Assembly (NCBI RefSeq): GCF_000224145.3
Contig: NW_004191385.1
Span: 1-64,000 of the forward strand
DNA length: 64,000 nucleotides
Direction of reading: 5' to 3'
Source: Ciona intestinalis
Lineage: Eukaryota; Chordata; Ascidiacea; Phlebobranchia; Cionidae
Shown: positions 1 through 12,900 of the stretch, piece after piece
How the letters are laid out: each line of letters starts with the position of its first letter
How positions within the stretch are numbered: the first letter of the stretch is position 1
Translations under genes and position numbers: made by a program
The notes under the pieces: model-generated
What the model saw: only the letters and a program-made list of their open reading frames with translations
What the model was told of the DNA's origin: nothing
The model's database searches: none

Positions 1-1
1 G

Positions 2-3000
2 TCGTTTACGAAACCACACAAGTTGAGGTTAAATTCAAATAGGACAACCATTGAAGTTTTGGAAGCTTTGTTTCGTGGGATTCATGGCACAACTACCACG
101 GTTTGTATAAATATAGTGTGTCTGTGGTAATTTAATCCAAGCTATTCTAATTCGCTGCAACATGAGTTTTAGGATGGAATACAACTTTTATTATTCTAAG
201 TGAAACATAAAAAAGACTTGTTTAATATTTTGGTATTACTTAATATTTCTCTTTTAAATCCCGATACAGATTACAGAGTTGACCATCGTCGGTTACATGG
301 AGATGAAAGATTCTCTCATGGAGTCACTTCTACTTCATCTTGATGCGATGGAGAGGCTTCACTTTCAATATGTTGGAAACCTGACTGTTTACATGAAAAG
401 GTTATCAAACGCAATCAACCAACGTTCCAATAAAGTTTGTATTTTTATTCCTACTTTGATTAACCAAATTATATTTAAGTAAAACACAAGATATAAAGTC
501 GCGGTCGACTGAGCTCGATCAAAAACAAATCAGAAATAAACAATAAAGCGGGTTTCAGAACAAAAACTTTGTTTTAATACTAGATGGGAACAGTTATTAT
601 TCTATTTTTTTGCTGCAACGTAAACAAAAAATGTAAGCCAAAATGTAGCGATTGTTGAGTTCCTGACTTGTTGAAATTTACTTTGTTCGCGAGCATTGTA
701 ATTATTAACTTGCTTATGGGACAATTTTATACACTATGGTAAAACTATGCTTGGTTAAGAATATTTCATAAAGTTTAATTTGGTTAAGGTTTAAGGTAGA
801 TTTTGAACTTCGCGCTTTTGACCGATACTTACTCGCTGATTATGCGGTTTTAAATTTAAAATTTATGAATATATAATATGATTTGATTTCAATCAAGAGA
901 AAAACAATCTATATAACTACTGACGTGTTCAATAAACGCCATCATTATTATGTGTGAGCATAATAAACATTAATGACAAACAAATATAACTGTGACGTAA
1001 CTATCACGTATTATTACTACATATTATTACATAACAATGGACATTATGTTTATTCATTGTTTTCAGATTCAACTTGAATTGGTGCAACAAAAATTGTGTG
1101 GTCGTGACGTCATATACTTAGCTGGTTGTCTTGGCAATATATCTCGGTTGGAAATGTCGCACACCGTTATTTTAAAAGAACATTGCAGTGTCCTGAAACA
1201 AGCGATACAACAACTTCCATCCATCCAGGTTCATCAACTTTATCCAGATATTTTATCAACTTATCCCAATGTTACACGAAACTGGTTACATTGGGAATAA
1301 TATTAGATGAATGCATTTGATAAATGCGAGCGTTAGGCGACACCATGAGAATAATGTTGTCACAGTCAACCAACATATAAAAATAACATTATCACTGTTT
1401 GAAATGCGGAATTGAATTATCTTGACAAAAATTAATTAACATTAAGTTTTGGGAAAACCTTTTTGTAGGATTTCGAACTGGTTGGTCGCGGAGGTGGATT
1501 TGGTTCCGGAAGCCTTGAACTTGTGGAATGGTTTGAAGAATTCAAAAGGCAAACCAAGGAGAAGCCAGGAATTATGGTATTTTGTTAAAACAAAAAAAAT
1601 ATTTTAATTTCAACCTAACTATTCCACCCAGCCTAAGGTAGTGGGAAGCTCTCATGAAGCTTCCACATCAAGCGACGATGACACCAGCCATCCTTCAATA
1701 AGTGAACCTCAACCTACTATTTCTTCACAAGATGTGTCCATACCTGCTCCTACTCAGGTGAATTACCATAATTATTGCTTGCTTGTTAATCTTGTTGGCA
1801 CATTCTCTGGGCTGTTGGTTGCGTGTACTTTGTACAAATGTTGCAATAAAATCTTGTAACCATAAGAATAACACTGTAAATGTAATGTAAACAATTGAAG
1901 GTAATGCGGCCTATCATCAGGTTTGATTTTAACACAAGCGTTTATTTTGTTTGTGATCAACAGTTTGAATCTTCATCAAAATGTTGGATTGGATCAATTG
2001 GAGGAAAGTTGGAAGTTGGAGGATGTGAGTTGGTTGTTCCTCCTGGAGCATTGGAGGAAGATGTGGAGATTAAACTGACTGCATCACTTCCACTGGAGGT
2101 TTAATCAATCTACTTCTTACATTTGTTTCCATAGTTACAGTTTACCATGGTTGATATATTTCCAGAGTGAATATCTTGAAACTCCCACACTTCATTGTGA
2201 ACCAGCATCTCTTACATTCAACAAACAAGTGACAATAAAATTACAAACTCATGTTGTCNNNNNNNNNNNNNNNNNNNNNNNNNNNNNNNNNNNNNNNNNN
2301 NNNNNNNNAACCACTGGATTGGAGCAATTGCCGTTAAGTGTCTTTCCCAAGAACACATACGCCCACAATGGTAGCAGCGACGAGCCTTGAATCCATTACC
2401 TCTGGGTTACAGGCGGGCGCACTAACCACTTAGCCACGGCGCCGGACTATAATATAGGCTTTATTGGACTGCATCTACAAACGCACACAACAATATACAA
2501 AGTGCAAACTAATAATACTGTGCACATATATACAATATACTCCAATCATAGTTGTTCGTTTCACCTTGATTTTTTAGGCAATGTTTCAGATTAAAAACTT
2601 AATCAACTACGTCAAATGGTAAAAAGTTTAAAAATTTGAATAATCTATGTTTATTAATTTCATAAAACCATATGTACTTGTTCCAAGGTTACTGAGCGAT
2701 TTGATTCTCTGCCTTGAGAAATGTGAAGAAGAAAACAAAAATGTTAATATTCCTAAACCGAGATTCATCATCCCTGCTAAACAGATAAATAAATCGTGTC
2801 AGTTTGATCACCGATTTAAAGTTATCAAACAATCTCCCCATGAAGTTAACTTGATAGCAAAAGCAAAATGTGGAAGTTTTAACTGGAATGCTGATTTCCG
2901 TTTTCCACTTCCCATCACACAAGGTAAGTTGATTATATGATTGTTGACTTGCATCAATGGTGCAAAGGTGTCAATAGTTTCTTTATTGGTGCTTCCAATT

Positions 3001-3276
3001 TCAGATCAGCAGCAGCCCGTTCAACCAAATATCCAGATCGGCAACGTTACTGGATCCACCATTCTTGCTGGGTCTACCGTTACAAATTCTGCGGTGGCAT
3101 GTTCTGATACCAATATACAACGAAATAAAAGTTCTAACCAAACCACCAACGTCACTGGTTCCACCATTGTTTCTGGAGTAAACCAAACAAACTTTGCGTT
3201 GTTAAGTTCCAATATCAATCAACAACAAAACTCTGATGTCAATCAACAACAAAACTCCGATGTCAATCAACAATAA
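2..3276 (+). CDS. ZU5-domain protein with amyloid-motif-like, N/Q-rich C-terminus (5' end outside window)
   Basis: Exons read as 2-100, 270-434, 1067-1228, 1469-1576, 1632-1757, 1964-2098, 2166-2258 (runs into the N gap), about 2688-2923 and 3005-3276; the resolved junctions have GT-AG borders and phases that fit. The start lies upstream of the window. The first three exons encode a helical region I do not recognise, followed by a Gly-rich stretch and a Ser/Thr-rich linker. The exons at 1964 and 2166 look like the first half of a ZU5 domain (GGKLEVGGCELVVPPGALEE, then a strand-rich continuation); ZU5 domains occur in ankyrins, UNC5, PIDD and many invertebrate immune-type proteins. The rest of the ZU5 lies in or near the gap. 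The last exon holds an IQIGN core, two NVTGSTI units and NQQQNSDV repeats before a TAA. Its function is not known; a signalling or cell-death adaptor is an inference. Confidence 0.6.
2259..2308. other. assembly gap (50 N)
   Basis: Run of N inside the ZU5 gene. The exon beginning at 2166 runs into it, and a SINE borders it on the right, so part of the ZU5 coding sequence is probably missing. Confidence 0.99.
2309..2443 (-). repeat. tRNA-derived SINE, head and part of body, next to the gap
   Basis: Read on the minus strand, it begins GGCGCCGTGGCTAAGTGGTT, a tRNA-like A-box region, then a B-box-like region and the CGTCGCTGCTACCATTGTGG segment seen in many other copies here. It lies in an intron of the ZU5 gene and stops at the run of N, so the gap probably hides the rest of the repeat. 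Confidence 0.75.
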
Positions 3277-3430
3277 AACTCTGATGTCAAAAAAACAACA
3301 AAACTCTGATATCAATCAACAACAAAACTCCGATGTCAATCAACAACAAAACTCCGAGGTCAATCAACAACAAAACTTCGATGTCAATCAACAACAAAAC
3401 TCCGATGTCAATCAACAACAAAACTCTTCG
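3215..3430 (+). repeat. 24-bp coding minisatellite (NQQQNSDV)
   Basis: About nine imperfect copies of a 24-bp unit, AATCAACAACAAAACTCYGA followed by TGTC. The unit is a multiple of three, so each copy adds eight residues to the ZU5 gene's last exon. One copy has CAA changed to TAA, which ends the frame at 3276. Beyond this, a repeat with a length change places the remaining units in another open frame that runs to 3451. Confidence 0.9.
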
Positions 3431-4562
3431 CAGAAGAATGTAAAAAATTGACTTAGAAGTTTATTTCTTGTTGCTTATCAATGATAGTACTAAACCCTCA
3501 ATGCCGCATGTGCATGGTGTGAGACACCTTATTAGTTGGATTGGTTGGTGACCTTTACACACACTTTTCTTCAAATTACATTGTAACTTGTTTATTTAAA
3601 TATGAACAACTAAATGGGAGTTCATAACTAATGCCCTTTTTACTTCTTTGACACACCTTTTATCCAACGCGTGTTTTATTAACTTTTGTTTTGGTGTTAA
3701 TTCCCTTTTCTTCGTTGTTTTTTTGTTCTTCGTTATTGTATTCGAATGGATAAATAAATTTTTATGTTTTAAGTGACACCAGGGTGTTTATTTGCGGACT
3801 CAGTGTGAAACACATTAAATATAGTTTTAACAGGAACTTCTGCTATTTTTATAATACGAACAAATACCTGCTTTTTTATAGGCTCTTTTGTTTTAAATAT
3901 TTGGTCAACACTGCAGTTTGAAATATTTTGGCAGAATGCTTTGATGTTTCGCTTCCAGATTTATTGCGTTTAAAAGTTAAATGTAAAAAAAAACTGATTT
4001 GTTTGTAGTTACCGTGTACGTTGTTGGCTGCTTAAGAATATATTTATATATTAACAACCGTGGCGCTAGTGAAGAATCTTCCGCAACGTTACACAACAGG
4101 CTGAACGTTAGGGTGTAGTTTCGGTTTTGGGGGAAAATTTTTCACTAAAAAGGAATCCTCCACAACGTTAAAGTTCGCAGGCTGGTGGAAAGTGTTAGAG
4201 GTTATAGTAGTTATTATGGGTTGAAGGTTTGTAGTCTAGATTCTATAGCAGGGACATAGGGGGGAGGATTCTACACTAGCAGCAAAGTATTTGTATTTGT
4301 AATAAAATATAAAACGGTAGCCCGATTGAAAATATAGTTTTGGACCTTTGGTTTTAATTGATTGTTAGGTTATAGGGTAGTTATGAGTTCATTGGCAGAA
4401 AAGTGTTTGTATTTGTTCAAAATAAAAATATATAAAATGTTAGGCTGATTGGAAATATAGTTTAGTTTCAATAAGTTAATTGTTAGGGTTATTGTTAATA
4501 AATGTTGACCCAACCCCCCAACCTATATATTCCACCCCCATAGTGTGTTAGGTTAGCTTTCG
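3277..4562. other. intergenic: 3' flank of ZU5 gene, MITE, 5' flank of kinase
   Basis: No gene seen. It contains the rest of the 24-bp minisatellite, AT-rich sequence with AATAAA-like signals around 3750-3765, and a small inverted-repeat element at 4067-4278. Confidence 0.6.
4067..4278. mobile_element. short MITE-like element (TAGTGAAGAATC ends)
   Basis: The left end reads TAGTGAAGAATCTTCC and the right end GGAGGATTCTACACTA, an imperfect inverted repeat about 210 bp apart. A second, shorter copy at 9695-9788 has the same ends. No coding capacity. Confidence 0.6.
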
Positions 4563-7500
4563 ATGCCTTTTTCATCAAATCCTCGTCGATCGGGAAGTTT
4601 AACCGACATCAGGACGAGGATAATCACTGAACCGTGGCAAAACTTCTTCAATATTGAAGATACAATCGGAAGGTTCGTTGTGATGTCATAATATCTATGT
4701 TTAATATAAAATAACCTGATGGAACTTTTAATGTTAATTTAATTTATTTTGTCAATAATTATATTTATAAAATAAATTAGTTAAAACTTCTCCTTTTTTA
4801 TATTTAATTTGCGATATGACTTGTTATGTATATACAGTCAATATTCTTCCGATTGTGTTACCACTCCCCTATATAGTGACATCATAATGGGATTTGAAAC
4901 ATAATCATTATTAATATTATGTCATAATGTGTCAATCTTAATTACACCGGTCAATACTTTATTGTTATAACATAATCACCATTTTGTTCACTCTATGATG
5001 TCATAATCACTTGTATGACTCACAGAGGAAAGTTTGCTGTCGTGAAGAAATGTGTCGAGAAATCAAGCGGCCGAAGATTTGCCGCGAAATGCATCCGTAA
5101 ACGACGTCACTGTCGCGATTGCACGCCGGATATTTTCCATGAGATCGCTGTGCTCGAAATAAGCACCCATCATCCACATCTGATCAATTTATATAAAGTT
5201 TATGAAACAACAACTGAAGTCACTCTTATATTGGAATAGTAAGTATTAAACAAATAACAGATGATATGTTATGTAATAAATTATATTGATAAAGTTCGTA
5301 GTTGAACATATTTAACTACAAATAACTAGATTGTTTAATTTAAATACCATGTTATGATTATAAACCTGTTATTATGACATCATAATGGTCTACAGCGCTG
5401 CTGGTGGCGAGATTTTCGATCATTGCATCGGAGTGAAAGATCCGTTCAATGAAACAACGACGAGAAGATTGTTGCAACAAATATTGGAGGCTGTTGATTT
5501 CCTTCATTCAAACAACATCGTGCATCTTGATCTTAAAGTGTGTTTACTTAATTTTGCTGCCATTGTTGTCGTATGTGTGGCAAGACACTTAACGGCAATT
5601 GCTTCAACCCAGTGGTCACTGATGGGTTGTTTAATTCGTCAGCCATACAGAAAAACAATCACCCACAAAGTTACATACGTGGTAACTTGTAAGCGGGCAC
5701 GAGGTGTATAAAACAGAACGCCTGTGTTATAACGACTGTTGTTGAGGATAAATAAGTTACATACTTGGTAACTTGTAAGCGAGCACGAGGTGTATGAAAC
5801 AGAACACCCGTGTTATAACGACTGTTGTTACCCCACCATGTGAGGATAAATAAGTTAAATACGTGGTAACTTGTAAGCGGGCACGAAGTGTATGAAACAG
5901 AACACCCGTGTTATAACGACTATCATTGCCCCGCCATGTGAGGATAAATAAGTTAAATACAATCATTGTTATGCTACTTGATTGAAGTTGCCCCCATGCA
6001 AGATATTGGTGAATAATGTAAAAGTAATGCTTGATGACATCATAATAGATATAAATATCCATTATGACACATGATGTGTCACAGCCACAGAACATTCTCC
6101 TTACCGAGGGAGGAGTGGACGGCGATATTAAGTTGGTTGACTTCGGTTTGTCAAAGATCCTCGCTCAAGAAATTGAGATTCGTGAAATTCTTGGCACGCC
6201 TGATTATGTTGGTGAGTGGTTATGCTTCAGTAACTGCAATGAAATGATTCTCATGGCTTAAAGAACCAATGGACCTGGTTCTTATGATCAAGAATAAGAA
6301 ACATAACTGACAAAAAAGTCTAACGAATAATTTGCTAAGTGAATTGTATTCGCCTAAAATGGCAGCATCGGTCTTTTATTGAAACCTTTATGACTCAATA
6401 ATGACTTATGACATCATAATGCATGATTGGCATTTATGTGCTTGTTATTATGACATCATAATTACTGTTGCAGCTCCTGAAGTCTTGAATTTTGAACCAA
6501 TCAGCACGTTGACCGATATCTGGTACGGTTATTAATATTTAATTTAAGTTTTATTGCAAAGAAAAGTTTTAATAAAATATAAATTGTATTAAAATATTGC
6601 AACCATAGTTTTACAATACATTGGTGTGCAGGCTTACTGTACAATATTCAAACTTAATAGTTTCCATTTATTTATTTTCCTACAAATATTTCCCGAAGAG
6701 TAATATTTTGTTTTGAATAAAGTTTTATTTCTTTTAATAAAATTCCCATCTTCCTGTTCAATCATCTTTAACATTGTAGTTAGTTGGTCACTTTGAATCA
6801 ACTTGTTAATGGTTGTTACTTGTGTGTGATGTCAATAATGGACATTGTTACAACCCATTGTTTACATTATGACATCATCATGACATCATTATAGGTCATT
6901 AGGCGTGGTTTGTTACGTGATGTTGACGGGAGTCTCACCTTTCTTGGGCGATAATAAGAACGAGACATTAATGAACGTGACAACGGGGGTTCTCGACTTT
7001 CCCGATGATTTGTTTAAATCGAAGAACGCAGCGTGTAAAGACCTCATGACAAAGATGTTACAACGAGATCCATCGTAAGTGTTGTTGGTCGATATAACGT
7101 TGTTGTCATACATAATGTTTCTTCTGATGTAAAAGTGAAACATAATGGCGATATACGTTAAAATATATAATGAAGTTTTATTCTGCTTCTGTTGTGGCAT
7201 ATGATGCTGCAGCATAATGCCAAACATAATGTTTAAATATAGATAGCTTTTGTGTCGGCCCCCCACAGTTGTTACGAGGCGTATTATTAGAAACAGCTGT
7301 TTGGTTGGCGAACTGAAGCAATTGTTGTGTGTGTTTTGTAATCTGTTTAACATTAGCTTATGTTGCTAAAATAAAATATTAATTTTATGTTGCTAACATT
7401 TTGTCTGCAGATTGGTGATACATTACCAGGGTATATTATTAGTATTACACAATATTGGAATTTATAATGTTTTGATAAATTTTGTAATTTTTTTGGTAAA

Positions 7501-8325
7501 ACTTTATTTAAATATTTAGTTGGTTAAGTAATGTGTGGGAATGTGGCAGAGGATATTATGACATCACACCATTTACTATGGCGCTTTATGACATCATATC
7601 CTGTTTAACGCAGGATGCGAATAAACGCGCGGGAATGTCTGCAACACCCGTGGTTGGTCGGATCCGTTCATCCACGAGATAATATTCTACCGATACAAGA
7701 TGAAGTGTTTCCCGTAGATGTTGTGTCTGGCAACACTGGATCTGGCAACACTGGATCTGGCAACACTGAATCTGACAACACTGAATCTGGCATCACTGGA
7801 TCCGACATCACTGGATCTGGCAACACTGAATCCGGCAACACTGGATCTGGCAACACTGGATCCGGCAACACTGAATCTGGCAACACTGGATCTGGTAACT
7901 CTGAAACTGGCAACACTGAATCTGGCAACACTGGATCCGGCAACACTGAATCTGGCAACACTGGATCTGGCAACACTGGATCCGGCAACACTGAATCTGG
8001 TAACACTGGATCTGGCAACACTGGATCCAATGCCACCACTACAATTAACGGAAATGGAACAGACATGAATAGCAACTTGCTTCATTCCACCAAAGCTGGT
8101 GAGTTGCGTACCACACATGAGGATAAGGAAAACTCACTCAGCCCCCCAAACTCACTCAGCCCCCCAACCCACGACAAACCACCCACCCAACATGAAGAAC
8201 AATCGAAGTTGTTTCCAGTTTCCCCAAAACAAAGCACTAAACGTCGAAGGTGTGATTTTATTAAAAGTGATTCGAACACTGTCCATGTATATACCTCTGC
8301 GACAACATCGACGCAAACTACTTAA
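4563..8325 (+). CDS. death-associated protein kinase related Ser/Thr kinase (STK17/DRAK-like)
   Basis: Seven exons: 4563-4672, 5026-5238, 5396-5537, 6085-6211, 6474-6522, 6895-7074 and 7614-8325; phases agree at every junction, giving 510 residues. The kinase domain covers about residues 33-288: glycine loop GRGKF near 37, ATP-binding Lys58 (FAAK), GGEIFD near 111, catalytic HLDLK with Asp153, DFG at 174-176, GTPDYVAPEVL, and [20 protein letters not shown]. The HLDL variant of HRD, GGEIFD and the [15 protein letters not shown] stretch are characteristic of the DAPK/STK17 group. No ankyrin repeats, calmodulin region or death domain follow, which favours STK17 over DAPK1. The C-terminal half is instead a Ser/Gly/Asn/Thr repeat tract (about residues 313-413) and a charged end. 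Role by family: pro-apoptotic or cytoskeletal signalling; substrates are not known here. Confidence 0.9.
5566..5958 (+). repeat. composite SINE body plus three ~98-bp tail units
   Basis: In kinase intron 3. The conserved SINE body (CTTAACGGCAATTGCTTCAA, then the cagccatac segment) is followed by about three tandem copies of a unit containing GTGGTAACTTGTAAGCGGGC and a GTTATAACGACTG segment. The tRNA-like head is missing. Confidence 0.8.
7730..8030 (+). repeat. 15-bp coding minisatellite in the kinase gene ([10 protein letters not shown])
   Basis: About 20 copies of GGATCTGGCAACACT and close variants (Gly/Glu, Ser, Gly/Asp/Ala-like, Asn, Thr). The 15-bp period keeps the frame. The repeat adds about 100 low-complexity residues after the kinase domain and should vary in copy number between alleles. 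Long antisense frames across it are repeat artefacts. Confidence 0.95.
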
Positions 8326-9904
8326 TTTGCCGGCAATGTTCGCAAAATATTTGGTAAAAATGTTCAATTTATTACGAACTATTTATTATTTCAACATATT
8401 GCACAATAATGACATTCGTCCAAAATTAGTAACTTTTTTATGAAACACGTAGAGCTACCCCCACCCTATTAAACACGTGTTCGCAAACCAAAGTGATTTT
8501 CCTGATTGTTTATTTTTTAATCCGCTGACATTATTCACCGATTGCGAGTTTTATTGATTTTTACTTTTCGCACATTCCAGTTTTACCCCACACACACGCG
8601 CAGGGTTGTTGATATTTTTCCACCAAACTTAATGCTGGCATTGAGTGGGTTTATTACAACTAACTTTGTGTGATGACATTAAATTTATATTTAAATCTTG
8701 TGGTGTGATAATGTGATCTATGATATCATAGAAACTACTATGAGGTCACAATGGATAACCAGCCATGTAATTGGGTAGCTAGCAGTTTGACTACATGTGA
8801 CATGATATAGGTTTAGGTTGACAGTTTGGGGTAAGAATGCTCAACAGAGGATACTGGGTTCGAAACTTGATGTTGCCATTGTTGTGGTGCTTGGGTAAGC
8901 AAACTTATGACACACATTATGTGTTGGGCGATGCAGGTACCACCAACATGGTATAATAAAGTTAATACAAAGAGATTAAAACCAATTTATCTCTTTGGTT
9001 AATATGAATACCTCATTCACAAATATTTCAGTTTAGATATCAAACTTTGTTTTAATCAGGATGTTATTTAAGGTATTCGAAATTAGATTAAACCTCGCAT
9101 TTTATGAAGTAATATTCAACACATAGTTTTGTGAAAACGTTTAATATTTTAAAATACATTACTTCCCGATACGACTACATTATTTACGTATGTAGCGTCC
9201 TTGTGTGGCAGGTATTCTAAATGCAACCGTCCACACAGTGGCGGTAGAGTATCATTATTAAATTATAAAACTGGGTGAACTTTCAATCAACTTTAATTCG
9301 GCAACTTACTTAATATATTCGGGAACAGCCAGTTAGACCACGCCCGTGATAAGATATCTGGGTTCTATTCCTTCAAGCGCGTATATTGTGTAATACTAAA
9401 CAGATGTAACTATCTATCATAAAGTCAACACGCCCTTTTTTGTTCATAAACATCAAGTATGGCCGACAGTCTATGTTGCCAATGTTAACATTTCGTGACG
9501 TCATATGGTTAATGAGGTAACTTCCGGTATAGATGGCTGACCATTTTCCTGTGGAGGCAGTTATATATGTCATGTCACATATAGTAATGTTGTAGGGTAA
9601 GGTTTTAGATTTTTAGAATATGTTACTTAAAAGCATTTATTTTTAAGTAAGTTTAATAGAACCTACTGTAAAATAAATGTAGCAGTTATGGCCCTAGTGA
9701 AGAATCGTCTTGTATATACGTTACATATTAGGGGGAAAGTGTTAGAGGTTGGTAGTTAGGGGATAACGTGGGGGAGGATTCTTCACTATAACTTCTTAGC
9801 GTTTGAGATATTTTATGATTGTTGACGTTTTATTTCTCTTGACAGTGTTTGTATCTTTACGGTGTGTTTCCATTTAATGTATTTGTGACATCATCAGTGA
9901 CATC
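8326..9904. other. intergenic, kinase to MRL gene
   Basis: No gene recognised. It contains a degenerate SINE head at about 8833-8915 and the 94-bp MITE at 9695-9788. The rest is AT-rich single-copy-looking sequence that should include the kinase 3' UTR and the MRL promoter. Confidence 0.5.
9695..9788. mobile_element. short MITE-like element (TAGTGAAGAATC ends)
   Basis: Begins TAGTGAAGAATCG and ends GATTCTTCACTA, so the ends pair as a 12-base inverted repeat. It is related to the larger copy at 4067-4278. Confidence 0.6.
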
Positions 9905-12900
9905 ATGGATAACCTTGATGACGTATTGGGAGATCTGCTTGGTGAACTTGAGGGTTTGACGCAGGTATGTCTCGACAGCGAGCATGAGGTGTATGGATAC
10001 GCCATGTGTATCGAAGTGAGCATGAGGTGTATGAATACACCAGCAGTATAACTGCAGCTTACCATATTTGCCCCAAGTCGCTGTTTACCCGCAATGGGGT
10101 GAAACAGCTTTATCGGTCGTGCACACGGGAGCGATACTAATGTATCCAACTTAATCTGTGGAAACATTGGTGGAAGTTCCGCATGTTTATCATGGGTAAT
10201 GTAACGATTGTTTACGTCATAATAACTTGGATTCTTGTATCATGAACAACGATTTGTGTTTCATTCGATAATTAAAGTTTTCGTTTATAATTCTTACATT
10301 TTGTTTTCCCAGCAACTTGAAGATGGCCCACCAACCAAACCAACCCAACCGTCCCATCCTCCCCCGCCCCCAAATAAACCAATCGCAAACAAGCCTCCTC
10401 CACAAAGTAAGTTGCTTATGATGTCACAGAAGGAATTGTTGCTCAAACAATAATTATTATTGAATTATAACCAGGTTATATGAGTTATTGATACCAAATT
10501 TATCTGCCACTTATTTACGCAAAGATATTTTGACACCAATTTTAATGAAGACAAAGGTTTATTTCTTAGTTTGTAAACGCCATGTTGTAAAAAATACCTG
10601 AACCAGCTGACGTTTACGAAGCTGGCATCCAATAACTGTGTCGCCTGCTACAGCTGTATACAGAGTCAGTCACCGTGTTTATTGAATAGTATTCAATCAG
10701 GGTAATCCCCCCATTACATATATCAAGTAACGATCACTTATGATGTCATAATGTCCATAGTTCCCCACAAAGAAGACATCGACCTTAATTCAATGCTCGA
10801 TGATCTTTGTTTATTTGAAGAAAATTTAGCGAGTCAGACAATTGAAGGTTTGTGTGTAACAATGGCTATTGTTGTTGTTTCCTTCAATGATTGTGACATC
10901 ATAATATCAATTGTGATGTAACACGTGGAAGTCATAATATTGTTGGAATATATTTAACATTATGATGTCATAGACACCCATTTACGAGGGAACCCAGTGT
11001 TGCGAGACAAATAAATATCAAATACTTTCATTACTTAAACCATAATGAATGGCATCACACCCCACTATCTGTTGGTGTATTTTTGTAAGAGCCGTGATAC
11101 GCCATTTCACTGAATAAGCAACTATTTTAAAAAACAAGTGTTTTGAATGTTTGCTCTTTATATTGGTTGATTGTCGCGAATGAACAACCCTGCTTGGATT
11201 TATCTACAAGCCAGATGTTGTAGAACATATGGCTCGCGCAGCATAATAGTGACTTCTGCTTTGTTTGGTTTTATTCAATTACCCCAAACATGGTAGCAAC
11301 GTTTGAACCAAAGGAACATTCCATTCCCCAGATACCAACAAACCAAGCAATACAGGTCGAGATAGTTTGCCGAGAGATTTCGATGACGGGGGTCAAAAGG
11401 TGAGTGTGATGTCATAATTATGTTATTGTGTCAACAATTAGTTTGGTAAAACTTACGGAAGTTAATGTATTTTTTGGCAGAAATATTTAAATATATGTAA
11501 ATGTGAAATCAGGCTTGCAAACATACTGCAGTTATGAGGCTTGTGTAGTTTAAATATAATTTGCCATCATCTTACAAAACCTTTTTACAAACAAATTATA
11601 ATAGTATGGTTTATACAAAACTAATTAACAGCAAAGCAACAATTGTTAATATAATATAGACGTTAACATATTGTCAGGGTGTGGATTGTAATGTTACCTC
11701 ATGTTTGTAATGGAATAAATATTTAAATATGGGAGAAAGTGGTTCGGAATGTTACATCATATTTGTTGGCCAAATATTGTAAAGATTATTCAGATTTTAT
11801 TCATTGTTTGCCTTGTAAGGTGAAGTCCATGCGTATGTTATACACGGTGTAGCAGTGAACAACATCTCATGTGTATGCATGGTACATGATATACAACGTA
11901 TTGATCAAAAGTATCAACATAATCCCCACGATATTATAATTGTTAGGGACAACAATAATATTATTATTTATCACCACAGTTGATCAAATGTTGTTCCAGT
12001 TTAACATTATATGAATGATACGTACATACTCTAATATAACACATAAATACATTATATCATGAAGCATTGTGTTCCAGTTCAACAAGATGTAATTTAAGTC
12101 ATCATCCCAACATTATATAAATATCGATATTAACAATATAATGATAGATATTGAATTAACTTTATCATAATAAACATATTTGTAGTTGATCAATATATAA
12201 TACATGCAACATGTGTAATGAACAACATCCCAACAAATCAAATGTAATATTTGTGTTAACAGTAACAGTGTTGTCACTTACACGTACCATTGCCCAGTTT
12301 AACAATATATGTTGACATGTATGTGTACATACATACTGTATGTCGTATATTGACCCCACTTTTCCCTCACCCAGTTCAACACCCTCAAGCGAGCGGGGCA
12401 AGGTGAGAAGAGTTTCACCCACGGAGGGTTCGTTAATTACCACGACGACAACGAAGATATTTCACTGGAGGGTTTAACGAACGATATCGAGCAAGAACAA
12501 TCGAAACAACCCGGGATAACGGAGGAAGAACTCGCGACGTTGTCTCCGGTAACTTATTGTTGTGTATAAGTTTGTGTTATTTCTATGTTATATTTTTGGT
12601 TTTCATTTTTATGTTTTATTTATGTTATCTTTATGTTGAGCATGTCATATTTTATTTCTTCGTTCGAATGAAGGTTCTGCTTGAACTCGATGGACTCGTT
12701 AACTCGTTGTGTCAATCGCCACCTGCCACCCCAATACCTGCCACATATCCGTCCAACAAATACACACCCCCCATGACCCCAACAAACCCCCAACACCCCC
12801 CTATCCCCAACAAACCCCCAACACCCCCCACACACAATAACACACCCCCCACCCCACAAGAACCAACATTCAAACCCCCCCTCCCCAAGAAACCCAAACC

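Noticed and set aside
6913-7353. 146-codon antisense frame
   Set aside because: It overlaps the kinase exon at 6895-7074 and an AT-rich intron, with no recognisable features.
7668-8118. Antisense frames of 135 and 143 codons over the kinase minisatellite
   Set aside because: A 15-bp repeat leaves several frames open on both strands. The sense frame is continuous with the kinase domain.
8833-8915. Possible tRNA gene (GGGTTCGAAACTTGATG)
   Set aside because: The B-box-like sequence belongs to a degenerate SINE head. No cloverleaf can be formed.
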